DNA of 8,529 nucleotides from Coriobacteriia bacterium (GCA_009779395.1 WREJ01000040.1:1-8529); one strand, 5' to 3'. Counted from the stretch's first letter, positions 1-6,463 are shown. Translations and numbers: made by a program. The notes: a model not told the origin generated them from the letters alone.

Positions 1-369
1 AATGTCCTCTTGTAGCTTCATGACATCAGAAAGACCAGTCAAAGCTTTACCTTCGGGATGGTGAGAGAGGACCAAATCAATGGGTTTACCCGCCTCTCGC
101 AGACGGTCGGCAAGCAGGACTTCACCGACTTCCATGTCAACACCAGCAAGCAGACCCTTGATTTCGCGATTCTCGTCGCCCGCCAAAATACGCGCGTCAC
201 TATAGGGATTTGTTAGTTTCTCTTGGTCAAACTCCGCCTTTTTATCATCGCTTAAGGCATCAAATTCTTTCTGTGCCAGCTGCAGGGTTCGCGCAACGGC
301 TTTTTTGTCGCGCGGGTCATTTTGCATGCCCATTTTGATAGCTAGCTGGTGGATATCCTTCAGTTTCAC
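1..369 (-). CDS. NIF3-family protein (NGG1p-interacting-factor-3-like), 3' end beyond window
   Basis: Reading leftward from a GTG at 369-367, the frame is open to the window edge, giving the first 123 residues. The segment TNPYSDARIL (residues 53-62), the AGVDMEVGE stretch (75-83) and LVLSHHPEGKAL (99-110) match the NIF3/DUF34 family, in which the paired histidines (here H103, H104) lie in the region that binds a dinuclear metal site. The N-terminal 50 residues are a charged, probably helical extension (KAVARTLQLAQKEFDAL), as in a subset of Gram-positive and thermophile homologues. The start is secure: an AAAGGAG site (minus strand, 384-378) lies 8 bases upstream, and an in-frame stop TAG (399-397) rules out a longer N-terminus. 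The biochemical role of the family is unsettled; the name GTP cyclohydrolase I type 2 often attached to it is not supported by anything seen here. It is transcribed divergently from the cytochrome gene. Confidence 0.82.
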   Translation of the reverse strand, partial: MKLKDIHQLAIKMGMQNDPRDKKAVARTLQLAQKEFDALSDDKKAEFDQEKLTNPYSDARILAGDENREIKGLLAGVDMEVGEVLLADRLREAGKPIDLVLSHHPEGKALTGLSDVMKLQEDI

Positions 370-654
370 AGAGGTCGCTCCTTTGGTAGTTTGTGCCTAA
401 TCTGGTCAATCGTGCCTGCCAACAAGGTGGAAGTTTGTGCAATTATACAGACTAAGGTGATAAACTGGGCAAAAATGTGATGAATTTATGTTGTTCCGCT
501 CCACAATGTCTAGTAAACTTGTCTACAATATGTTTTGGACAGAGGCGTGTTGGTGTGTCCTGACACAGACGTTTGCAGTATGCTTGCAAGTATGATGCGT
601 AGTGTTTATGCGCAAGAGTAGTCGTTGTTGGGGAACCTACGATATGGGGAAGAA
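370..654. other. Divergent intergenic region between the NIF3-family and cytochrome genes
   Basis: This 285-base gap contains no convincing gene. Besides the leftward promoter it holds, reading rightward, a -10-like TACAAT at 524-529 without a good -35, two direct copies of TGTCTA (507-512 and 520-525), a perfect 6+2+6 inverted repeat TGTGTCCTGACACA (554-567), near-direct repeats TTGCAGTATG (573-582) and TTGCAAGTATG (584-594), and the palindrome CTTGCAAG (583-590). The rightward promoter for the cytochrome gene must lie here, but I cannot fix its hexamers with confidence. The symmetric elements are candidate operator sites for redox or electron-acceptor control, which is inference only. Confidence 0.45.
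442..472 (-). promoter_or_regulatory. Predicted sigma-70-type promoter for the NIF3-family gene
   Basis: On the minus strand there is a perfect -10 hexamer TATAAT (447-442). A -35-like TTGCCC (472-467) lies upstream with a long 19-base spacer and matches the consensus at four positions. Transcription would start near 435, giving a leader of about 65 bases before the GTG at 369. The -10 is excellent and the -35 is weak. Confidence 0.5.
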
Positions 655-1953
655 ATGAAACTGATTCGTGCAATTGTAAGTGCCTTTAAGAACAAGCGGA
701 CAAGGGCAAGAGCAATAATTTGGACGGGTACCCTTTTAACCTGTCTGATGCTGATTGTTGCCCTCGGTGTCACAATAACAACGACCTACTGGTTTTGTGC
801 CGCTGTCTGTCACTATCCGCAGGGCGATACTGTGTCATCCTATGACAACTCGACCCACACGGGCGTAGCTTGCATCGCCTGTCACAAGCAACCGGGAGCA
901 AATCCCATTGACTTTGTGGCATTTAAGGCGGGAGCAATGACCTCGCTTCCCAAGACCATTATGGGAACAGTCAACATGCCTATCAACGAGAACAGCTGGC
1001 TGGCAATGGATCCTTCTCATCTGCCCAGCAAGTACTGTACTCAGTGTCACCGCATGGAGAACCGCGAGACGCTGACCAGCCCGGGCATCATCATGGATCA
1101 CGAGGCGCACACCGTTTTGAACATCACCTGTGCTGCCTGCCACAATCGCGTGGGTCACAACGAGACCCTCAACGACTGGCGTCCACAGATTCCGGCAACG
1201 GGGGATAATCCCGAAAAGCATGATGACTTCATGCTGATGACAGCCTGTTATCGCTGCCACCGCTTCCCCGAGTATGACGGTCAGATTGTTAACACGCCCT
1301 ATCCCATTGGCACCTTCCCCGGAGCAACGGGTGAGTGTGAGATTTGCCACACTGAAAACTTTGAACTTATCCCCGAGAATCACAATGTTCCTCGTTTTGT
1401 CGAGGACATCCATGGACCGTGGGCAATACAAATCGAAGCAGATATCGAAGCCTTTATTGCACAGGACAACCCCAAACGTCCTGTCTATAACGACCTCAGT
1501 GGTCAAGAGGGCAAAGAAGCACGTGCACTGCAGGGTGTTCCCTCGGTTCGTGCGGTCAACTACTGCTACACCTGTCATACCCTGAAGTTCTGTGACGACT
1601 GTCACGGCGGCATCAGAATGCCTCACCCTGCAGGTTACAACGCCCAGCCACACCTTGACGATATTGCAAAATATCCCGAGTCCTGTGCAATATGCCACAC
1701 CGTATCTGCGGTGAACAACACCGAACGTGCAGGCGGCGGCGATACCTGTTCTGCCTGTCACCACAGGCAGCAGTACACTGGCTGGGAATTCGATCCGAAC
1801 GTCAACTGGGAATGGATCCAGCATGCTGAAGCAACGCTTGCAACTGGCGGAGACGCGTGTATGAACTGTCACGACATGAAGGTCTGTGAAGTCTGCCACG
1901 TTAACTTTGACCGTGCAGAGCTACGCAGATGGCAACTGTGGGGTACTCCCTAG
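655..1953 (+). CDS. Membrane-anchored multiheme c-type cytochrome, NapC/NirT-like N-terminus, up to 12 hemes
   Basis: The 432-residue protein has a basic N-terminus, one membrane segment (about residues 21-44) and then an extracytoplasmic domain carrying canonical CXXCH heme sites at C73, C128, C159, C198, C228, C304, C313, C344, C365, C402 and C411. A further site, C48-A-A-V-C52-H53, directly after the membrane helix has three residues between the cysteines. The anchor and spacing of the first four sites resemble the NapC/NirT/NrfH quinol dehydrogenase family, so a role in passing electrons from menaquinol to an extracytoplasmic acceptor is likely; the eight C-terminal sites form an added wire or terminal domain. 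No catalytic partner or cytochrome maturation gene is adjacent, so the acceptor is unknown. The ATG at 655 is preferred over an in-frame TTG at 625 because GGGGAAG (646-652) lies just upstream, although its spacing is short, and the protein then begins directly with a normal anchor. The gene appears monocistronic. Confidence 0.88.
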   Translation: MKLIRAIVSAFKNKRTRARAIIWTGTLLTCLMLIVALGVTITTTYWFCAAVCHYPQGDTVSSYDNSTHTGVACIACHKQPGANPIDFVAFKAGAMTSLPKTIMGTVNMPINENSWLAMDPSHLPSKYCTQCHRMENRETLTSPGIIMDHEAHTVLNITCAACHNRVGHNETLNDWRPQIPATGDNPEKHDDFMLMTACYRCHRFPEYDGQIVNTPYPIGTFPGATGECEICHTENFELIPENHNVPRFVEDIHGPWAIQIEADIEAFIAQDNPKRPVYNDLSGQEGKEARALQGVPSVRAVNYCYTCHTLKFCDDCHGGIRMPHPAGYNAQPHLDDIAKYPESCAICHTVSAVNNTERAGGGDTCSACHHRQQYTGWEFDPNVNWEWIQHAEATLATGGDACMNCHDMKVCEVCHVNFDRAELRRWQLWGTP

Positions 1954-2014
1954 GGACTTTGGTCAGACTCCGCCACAGGTGAAAGCTACTGCCTGGCGGA
2001 CTGAATGAATGAAG

Positions 2015-2047
2015 AAAAACGAGCGCGCCTGTCCGCGCTCGTTTTTT
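2015..2047 (+). terminator. Rho-independent terminator after the cytochrome gene
   Basis: An 8-bp GC-rich stem CGAGCGCG (2020-2027) pairs with CGCGCTCG (2034-2041) around a 6-base loop, extended by A-T pairs (2015-2019 with 2042-2046) and ending in a run of six T (2042-2047). It separates the cytochrome gene from the pyrH operon. The flanking A run means it could also act on leftward transcripts, but no leftward gene ends here. Confidence 0.93.
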
Positions 2048-2055
2048 CTCTGTTC

Positions 2056-2064
2056 TGCTATACT
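2056..2064 (+). promoter_or_regulatory. Predicted extended -10 promoter for the pyrH operon
   Basis: TGC followed by TATACT forms an extended -10 element immediately downstream of the terminator and 59 bases before the pyrH start. No convincing -35 exists at the right distance because that position falls inside the terminator stem and T run. An extended -10 can work without a good -35. Transcription would begin near 2071. Confidence 0.5.
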
Positions 2065-2122
2065 CGATACGGAAACATTCATTAGGAAAGCATTGTGCGC
2101 AAGGACAAAGAGGAGGGAAACC

Positions 2123-2845
2123 TTGGGTCGCATACTTGACGTCAAGCGTGTTCTGTTAAAGATTTCTGGGGAAGCTCTTATGGGGGATAGAGGCTACGGT
2201 ATTGACCCCGCAGTTATTGCCTCTTTAGCGCGGCAGTTGCGCGGCATTGTCGAAATCTATGAACTGGCTATTGTAGTTGGTGGTGGCAATATCTTTCGTG
2301 GTCTGGCTGCCAGTGCTAATGGCATGGACCGGGCGGCGGCAGACTACATGGGTATGCTCGCAACGGTGATGAACGCAGTTGCCCTGCATGACGGGCTGAC
2401 GCGCGCTGGTGTTGATGCCCGCGTGATGAGCGCCATCAACATCCAAGAAGTCGCAGAACCCTACATTCGTGGACGCGCCACGCGCCACCTCGAAAAGGGA
2501 CGTGTCGTCATCTTTGCGGCAGGTACGGGAAATCCCTACTTTACTACTGATACCTCAGCTGCCTTGCGTGCGCTCGAGATTAACGCAGACTGCGTGATGA
2601 AAGCAACGCGCGTTGACGGCATCTACGACAAAGACCCTGAAAAATACGACGATGCGCAACGCTACGACGTGCTGTCCTACATTGATGTCTTGAACAAAGG
2701 TCTGCGCGTGATGGATTCGACAGCGATTTCGCTGTGCATGGACAATGACATGCCTATCTTAGTCTTTAATATGGAGGCAGAGGGTAACATCAAGCGCGCA
2801 CTTGCTGGCGAGGACGTGGGTACTTTAGTGCGAGGCGCACAGTAG
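2123..2845 (+). CDS. pyrH: UMP kinase (uridylate kinase)
   Basis: Phosphorylates UMP to UDP with ATP in the cytoplasm, as a hexamer of the amino acid kinase fold; GTP activation and UTP inhibition are known for the family. Visible motifs, in 240 residues, are LKISGEAL (12-19), the glycine loop VVGGGNIFRG (51-60), AGTGNPYFTTDTSAALRA (133-150), KATRVDGIYDKDP (160-172) and MDSTA (197-201). The frame is open back to 2009, but that start would lie inside the upstream terminator. The TTG at 2123 has a perfect AGGAGG (2111-2116) six bases upstream and gives the usual family length and N-terminus. It is the first gene of a five-gene operon. The typical upstream neighbours rpsB and tsf are absent here, so the gene appears to have its own promoter. 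Confidence 0.96.
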   Translation: MGRILDVKRVLLKISGEALMGDRGYGIDPAVIASLARQLRGIVEIYELAIVVGGGNIFRGLAASANGMDRAAADYMGMLATVMNAVALHDGLTRAGVDARVMSAINIQEVAEPYIRGRATRHLEKGRVVIFAAGTGNPYFTTDTSAALRALEINADCVMKATRVDGIYDKDPEKYDDAQRYDVLSYIDVLNKGLRVMDSTAISLCMDNDMPILVFNMEAEGNIKRALAGEDVGTLVRGAQ

Positions 2846-2847
2846 AA

Positions 2848-2891
2848 GGCTCAGCTAGGGTCAGCAGAGTGTCAGTAGAGGGTCAGCAGAG
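2848..2891. repeat. Four imperfect tandem copies of an 11-base unit in the pyrH-frr gap
   Basis: The gap contains GGCTCAGCTAG (2848-2858), GGTCAGCAGAG (2859-2869), TGTCAGTAGAG (2870-2880) and GGTCAGCAGAG (2881-2891). Copies two and four are identical, copy three differs at two positions, and copy one is more diverged. The array starts two bases after the pyrH stop and ends 21 bases before the frr start, so it forms almost the whole spacer. Each later copy also carries an AGAG purine tract close to Shine-Dalgarno sequence. Function is unknown; it may simply be a slippage-made minisatellite. Confidence 0.75.
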
Positions 2892-2912
2892 GGAGAGATG
2901 AGGGAGCAAAGC

Positions 2913-3470
2913 ATGATACCAGAAATCCTTGACAGTGCAAAAACGACGATGGAAAAGACCCAAGGCTCGCTAGCAAGCGAGTTTGCAGGGGTCCGTACCG
3001 GTCGGGCAACACCAGCCATTTTTGACAAGTTAACGGTCGATGCCTATGGGTCTGCCATGCCTATCAATCAGCTGGCAAACCTAAAAATTCCCGACGGGCA
3101 GACGGTAGTCATCGAACCCTGGGATAAAAGCACGCTTGCTGCTATCGAACGCGCGATTTTGCAGTCAGACCTGGGTCTGTCACCCAATAATGATGGCATG
3201 CTGATTCGTATTCCTTTTCCGCCGCTGACCGAAGAGCGCAGAGTCGAGCTGTTTAAGTTGTGCAAGGGTTACGCCGAAGAAGCAAAGGTTGCCATTAGAA
3301 ATATTCGTCGTGACGCTAACCAGAAAATCGACCGCCTAAAGACAGGCAAAGAAATTGGTGAGGACGAGGCCTTTACCGCCCAGGACGAAGTCCAAAAAAT
3401 CACTGACGCTGCCGTCAAAAAAGTCGATGAAGCTTTGGCTGCCAAAGAAAAAGACATCATGGAGATATAG
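2913..3470 (+). CDS. frr: Ribosome recycling factor
   Basis: Splits post-termination ribosomes together with EF-G in the cytoplasm. The 185-residue product matches the family length. Visible hallmarks are VRTGRATPAIFDKL (27-40), LANLKIPDGQTVVIEPWD (54-71), the NNDGMLIRIPFPPLTEERR stretch (92-110) and the basic helical C-terminal part with RNIRRDANQKID (129-140). An ATG at 2898 is in frame, but the ATG at 2913 is chosen: it has GAGGGAG (2900-2906) six bases upstream, and its product aligns from the first residue with known recycling factors. The 67-base gap to pyrH holds the 11-base repeat array. Codon use is like that of the neighbouring core genes. Confidence 0.96.
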   Translation: MIPEILDSAKTTMEKTQGSLASEFAGVRTGRATPAIFDKLTVDAYGSAMPINQLANLKIPDGQTVVIEPWDKSTLAAIERAILQSDLGLSPNNDGMLIRIPFPPLTEERRVELFKLCKGYAEEAKVAIRNIRRDANQKIDRLKTGKEIGEDEAFTAQDEVQKITDAAVKKVDEALAAKEKDIMEI

Positions 3471-3505
3471 GTGGGTTTGTGCTGTAGCAGCTGCGCTGCA
3501 CCCAC
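3471..3505 (+). other. Possible RNA hairpin in the frr-uppS gap
   Basis: GTGGGT (3471-3476) can pair with ACCCAC (3500-3505), stacking on an inner GCAGC/GCTGC stem (3487-3491 with 3495-3499, 3-base loop), with a 10-base bulge on the 5' side. No T run follows, so it is not an intrinsic terminator. It lies shortly before the weak ribosome binding region of uppS and could affect its translation or protect the message, but that is speculative. Confidence 0.3.
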
Positions 3506-3526
3506 CCATAGGTACTCTAGGCAACT

Positions 3527-4303
3527 ATGAACCTTAGCCACACACAACGCGACTGGTTTAACAGCAGGCACGCGCGCGAAGCGCTTGCGACGCTGGACGT
3601 AGCTGCGCTACCTCAACATATTGCCATCATCATGGACGGCAACGGCAGATGGGCAAAAAAACAGGGCAAACCGCGCCTTTTTGGGCATAAAGCAGGGGTT
3701 GCTAGTGTGCGCGAAATGATTGGGTCCTGTGTCGAGTTACACATCGCCTATCTGACCATCTATTCCTTTTCTGCTGAAAACTGGAATCGCCCCCAAGACG
3801 AAGTCAGCGGCATCATGAAGCTTTTTGTCGAGGTATTGGCGCGTGAAATCGCCAATCTGAACCGGCAAAACGTGCGGGTCAAGCTGATTGGCAAGGTGGA
3901 TGACTTGCCCCAGTGTACACGGGATGCCTTTGCGGAGTGCGTCCAGAGCACGGCAGCAAATACGGGGCTGACCCTCGTCGTTGCCCTCAATTACGGTGCA
4001 CGTCAGGACCTGTGTCAGGCAGCAACTACTCTTGCTGCAGATGCAGTGGCGGGCACTCTTGACTCTGCTGACATCACCCCTGAAATGATTGCCTCACGTC
4101 TGTCAACGGCAGGCATTCCCGACCCTGATTTGCTGATTCGTACCAGTGGCGAGTCACGCCTGTCAAACTTTTTGCTGTTTGAAGCAGCTTACACAGAACT
4201 CTATTTCACTGACATTTTGTGGCCCGATTTTGGTCGTGATGCTCTGGTCGATGCACTACGAGAGTATCAGGGACGCGAACGCCGCTTTGGAGGACTGTCA
4301 TGA
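3527..4303 (+). CDS. uppS: Undecaprenyl diphosphate synthase (cis-prenyltransferase)
   Basis: Condenses isopentenyl diphosphate onto farnesyl diphosphate in cis to make the C55 lipid carrier for peptidoglycan and other wall polymers; acts at the cytoplasmic membrane face. The signature HIAIIMDGNGRWAKK (31-45) contains the catalytic-region Asp37. Other family motifs are YSFSAENWNRP (79-89), NYGARQDL (155-162) and LLIRTSGESRLSNFLLFEAA (202-221) with diphosphate-binding R205 and R211, then ELYFTDILWPDF (224-235). The length of 258 residues is normal. The ATG at 3527 is the best available start but has only a weak TAGG at 3518-3521. The gene overlaps cdsA by four bases (ATGA), implying translational coupling. 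Confidence 0.96.
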   Translation: MNLSHTQRDWFNSRHAREALATLDVAALPQHIAIIMDGNGRWAKKQGKPRLFGHKAGVASVREMIGSCVELHIAYLTIYSFSAENWNRPQDEVSGIMKLFVEVLAREIANLNRQNVRVKLIGKVDDLPQCTRDAFAECVQSTAANTGLTLVVALNYGARQDLCQAATTLAADAVAGTLDSADITPEMIASRLSTAGIPDPDLLIRTSGESRLSNFLLFEAAYTELYFTDILWPDFGRDALVDALREYQGRERRFGGLS

Positions 4304-5232
4304 AGGGGCAACCAGCAGGCATCAAAAAGGCTTCGCTGATTCGCCGCATTGCTACGGGCGCGATTTTTGCAATAGTGGTGCTGACCTGTCTGGCTTTGGG
4401 CAACACTTTTATGCTGCTACCTTTGCTGTGTGCGCTGCTTGCTATTGTTGGTGCCGAAGAATTCTATCGCCTGACTAGTCCTGATATGCCACTGGTGCCG
4501 CGCATTATTGGTCTAGTGACCTCAGCGGCACTGCCGCTTGCCATATATTTTGCCAGTCTGGAACTGGGTGACCTTAGTCCCATACTGGGTACGGGCGGCC
4601 TGCGCAGCACTGTTGCGCTGTTTTACGTAATAATCTGTGCCCTTGTTGGCCTTATGATGTGGCTTGCCCTTATCAGAGACCCTGCCACCCGCAGCTCTTC
4701 GATTGGACGCTCTTCGATGGCCTATGTCGCAAACAGCCTTTTTGGTGCGCTCTACTTGGGTGTTCCTTTTGCTTGTCTGCTGCTGATTCGTCAGATGAAC
4801 GAAGGCTCGCCACTGCTTGCTGTTGCTTTGGTCATCAGCGTTTGGGCAGCTGATTCTTTTGCCTACTTTGGGGGCTCTCTTTTTGGGCGGCATAAAATCG
4901 CTCCGCAGATTTCACCCAAGAAGTCCTGGGAGGGTCTGATCGCAGGCACTTTGGGTTCGATACTCTTTTGGTATCTTGTTCCCTATATTTTTCAGGGAGA
5001 GGCGTCCTTTGTCGGGGCAGTTGTTGTTGGTAGCATCGTGTCGCTGACAGCTTTGGTGGGCGACCTCTTCCAATCGCGCCTCAAGCGCGAACGCGGTGTC
5101 AAAGATTCGGGCAAATTGCTGCCCGGTCACGGTGGCATTCTTGATCGTATTGACTCGCTGCTTTTGACGTCTCCCGTGATGTTTGTCTTGCTGTCTACTT
5201 TAGGTGTGGCACTAGGGATAGTGATTCACTAA
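4300..5232 (+). CDS. cdsA: Phosphatidate cytidylyltransferase (CDP-diglyceride synthase)
   Basis: Makes CDP-diacylglycerol from CTP and phosphatidic acid, the branch point for all membrane phospholipids. The 310-residue integral membrane protein has multiple hydrophobic segments (for example about 18-52, 68-85, 105-125, 142-163, 172-190, 213-231, 236-255, 290-309). The family signature is complete: SRLKRERGVKDSGKLLPGHG followed by GILDRID (residues 259-285), with the metal-binding acidic residues of K-D and D-R-x-D. The cytoplasmic motif ADSFAYFGGSLFGRHK (184-199) followed by SPKKSWEG (205-212) is also typical. The start is well supported by GGAGG at 4289-4293, six bases before the ATG and inside the end of uppS. 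A conserved neighbour of uppS and dxr in many bacteria. Confidence 0.96.
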   Translation: MKGQPAGIKKASLIRRIATGAIFAIVVLTCLALGNTFMLLPLLCALLAIVGAEEFYRLTSPDMPLVPRIIGLVTSAALPLAIYFASLELGDLSPILGTGGLRSTVALFYVIICALVGLMMWLALIRDPATRSSSIGRSSMAYVANSLFGALYLGVPFACLLLIRQMNEGSPLLAVALVISVWAADSFAYFGGSLFGRHKIAPQISPKKSWEGLIAGTLGSILFWYLVPYIFQGEASFVGAVVVGSIVSLTALVGDLFQSRLKRERGVKDSGKLLPGHGGILDRIDSLLLTSPVMFVLLSTLGVALGIVIH

Positions 5233-5234
5233 AT

Positions 5235-6371
5235 ATGGCTGCTGCACCCAACATCTCTGCGAAAAAACGCGTCTGCATTCTGGGATCTACGGGATCTATT
5301 GGCACGCAAGCCTTACAAGTTGCTGCTGCGCACTCTGATAAATTGCAGATTGTTGGTCTGGCAGCGCACTCGTCGGAGCAGTTGCTGTCCGCGCAAGCTG
5401 CGCAGTTTCAGCTGGAAGGTGATGCCTGCTGTCTGACCTCACGTGATGGCATGGACGCCCTCCTCCGCCTGATAGAGAGCACGCAACCCGACATTGTCTT
5501 AAACGCGCTGGTGGGTTCTGCGGGTCTGCGCGCGACCATCGCGACATTGCGCGCAGGGCTGACCCTGGCGCTTGCCAACAAAGAATCGCTCATCGTTGGC
5601 GGGCAACTGGTCACTGATCTTGCTGCACCAGGGCAGTTACTGCCGGTTGATTCCGAGCATTCGGCACTGTTTCAGTGTCTGCAAACGGGGAGTCTGTCCA
5701 GGGTAAAAACGCTGTGGCTGACGGCTTCGGGCGGTCCTTTTCGCAGCAAAACACGCGCAGAGCTTGCCCAGGTTAGGGCAGCAGACGCGCTGGCGCACCC
5801 TACCTGGAACATGGGACCAAAAATCACCATCGATTCTGCGACGCTGATGAACAAGGGGCTCGAGGTCATCGAGGCGCATCATTTGTTTGGCACCGCTTAC
5901 GATGACATCAAGGTTGTCTTGCAGCCGGCAAGCCTGATTCATTCGATGGTCGAGTTTATTGACGGCTCGACGATGGCGCATCTGGGCACGCCCGACATGC
6001 GCATTCCCATTCAGTACGCTTTTTCTTATCCCGACCGCTGGCAGTCTCTTAAGGATGCCAGCATCGACTACCGCCGTCTTGGCAGCCTAAAGCTGGGTCA
6101 GCCTGACCTTGATACCTTTGGCTGTCTGCGCCTTGCTTATCAGGCAGGGAAAGCTGCAGGCACGGCTCCTTGCATCCTTAACGCTGCAAACGAAGTTGCC
6201 GTTGCCGCATTTCTTGCTGACCAGATTAGCTTCCTCGACATCGAGGCTGTGGTAGCAGATGCGCTCGATCACTTCGTTGGCGACATTGTTCCCCTAGATT
6301 CTATCGAGCAACTGGAACAGCTTGACACACAAGTTCGACACTACGTCCAGTCAGAGCACAGCAATTCATGA
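5235..6371 (+). CDS. dxr: 1-deoxy-D-xylulose 5-phosphate reductoisomerase
   Basis: Converts DXP to 2-C-methyl-D-erythritol 4-phosphate with NADPH, the first committed step of the MEP isoprenoid pathway; the target of fosmidomycin. In 378 residues one sees the NADPH loop ILGSTGSIGT (15-24), LANKESLI (113-120), metal ligands D139 and E141 in PVDSEH, ASGGPF (164-169), the lid with HPTWNMG (188-194), ITIDSATLMNKGLE (197-210) with N206, K207 and metal ligand E210, IHSMVEF (235-241) and LNAANEVAVAAFL (315-327). The usual HPQS before IHSMV reads QPAS (230-233). The ATG is only two bases after the cdsA stop and has no good Shine-Dalgarno nearby (a distant AGGGAT around 5214-5219), so it probably depends on coupling to cdsA. 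The C-terminus ends at the upstream edge of the next gene's promoter region, and no terminator is visible after it. Confidence 0.96.
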   Translation: MAAAPNISAKKRVCILGSTGSIGTQALQVAAAHSDKLQIVGLAAHSSEQLLSAQAAQFQLEGDACCLTSRDGMDALLRLIESTQPDIVLNALVGSAGLRATIATLRAGLTLALANKESLIVGGQLVTDLAAPGQLLPVDSEHSALFQCLQTGSLSRVKTLWLTASGGPFRSKTRAELAQVRAADALAHPTWNMGPKITIDSATLMNKGLEVIEAHHLFGTAYDDIKVVLQPASLIHSMVEFIDGSTMAHLGTPDMRIPIQYAFSYPDRWQSLKDASIDYRRLGSLKLGQPDLDTFGCLRLAYQAGKAAGTAPCILNAANEVAVAAFLADQISFLDIEAVVADALDHFVGDIVPLDSIEQLEQLDTQVRHYVQSEHSNS

Positions 6372-6387
6372 ACATTTCGAGAAATGT
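6372..6387. promoter_or_regulatory. Perfect 7+2+7 palindrome, candidate operator
   Basis: ACATTTC (6372-6378) and GAAATGT (6381-6387) are exact inverted repeats around GA. The site begins one base after the dxr stop and covers the -35 position of the predicted downstream promoter, the usual geometry for a dimeric repressor or activator site. There is no T run, so it is not a terminator. Which regulator, if any, binds is unknown. Confidence 0.5.
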
Positions 6388-6395
6388 GACCAACA

Positions 6396-6404
6396 TGTTA
6401 CAAT
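6396..6404 (+). promoter_or_regulatory. Predicted extended -10 promoter for the RCC1-repeat gene
   Basis: TGT followed by TACAAT (6399-6404) is a good extended -10 element. The -35 position (about 6376-6381, TTCGAG) is poor and lies inside the palindrome at 6372-6387. A second short palindrome AACATGTT (6392-6399) overlaps the upstream part of the -10. Transcription would start near 6411, giving a leader of about 50 bases. The gene ATG at 6464 follows a GAGG (6454-6457) at six bases. Confidence 0.5.
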
Positions 6405-6463
6405 TTTATCGCTAGTAAGACAGTACCAGCCAACTGTGAGACTATGACGAAGTGAGGATACGC

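Noticed and set aside
452..673. A 73-codon minus-strand open frame in the divergent intergenic region
   Set aside because: It overlaps the cytochrome start and the predicted leftward promoter, and its product has no domain features or good ribosome binding site.
835..1899. A 354-codon open frame on the minus strand inside the cytochrome gene
   Set aside because: It is antisense to a clearly coding heme protein. Its apparent openness follows from the codon bias of the plus-strand gene, its product shows no recognisable motif, and it has no supporting context.
2009..2122. A 38-residue N-terminal extension of UMP kinase from an ATG at 2009
   Set aside because: That start lies upstream of and within the terminator hairpin and before the predicted promoter; the TTG at 2123 has a perfect Shine-Dalgarno and gives the normal length.
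2898..2912. Alternative frr start at ATG 2898
   Set aside because: The purine tract is too close to that ATG, while ATG 2913 has good spacing and aligns with the known N-terminus of ribosome recycling factor.
6372..6410. A terminator after dxr formed by the palindrome at 6372-6387
   Set aside because: The stem is short and AT-rich and no T run follows directly; the arrangement fits an operator at a promoter better.
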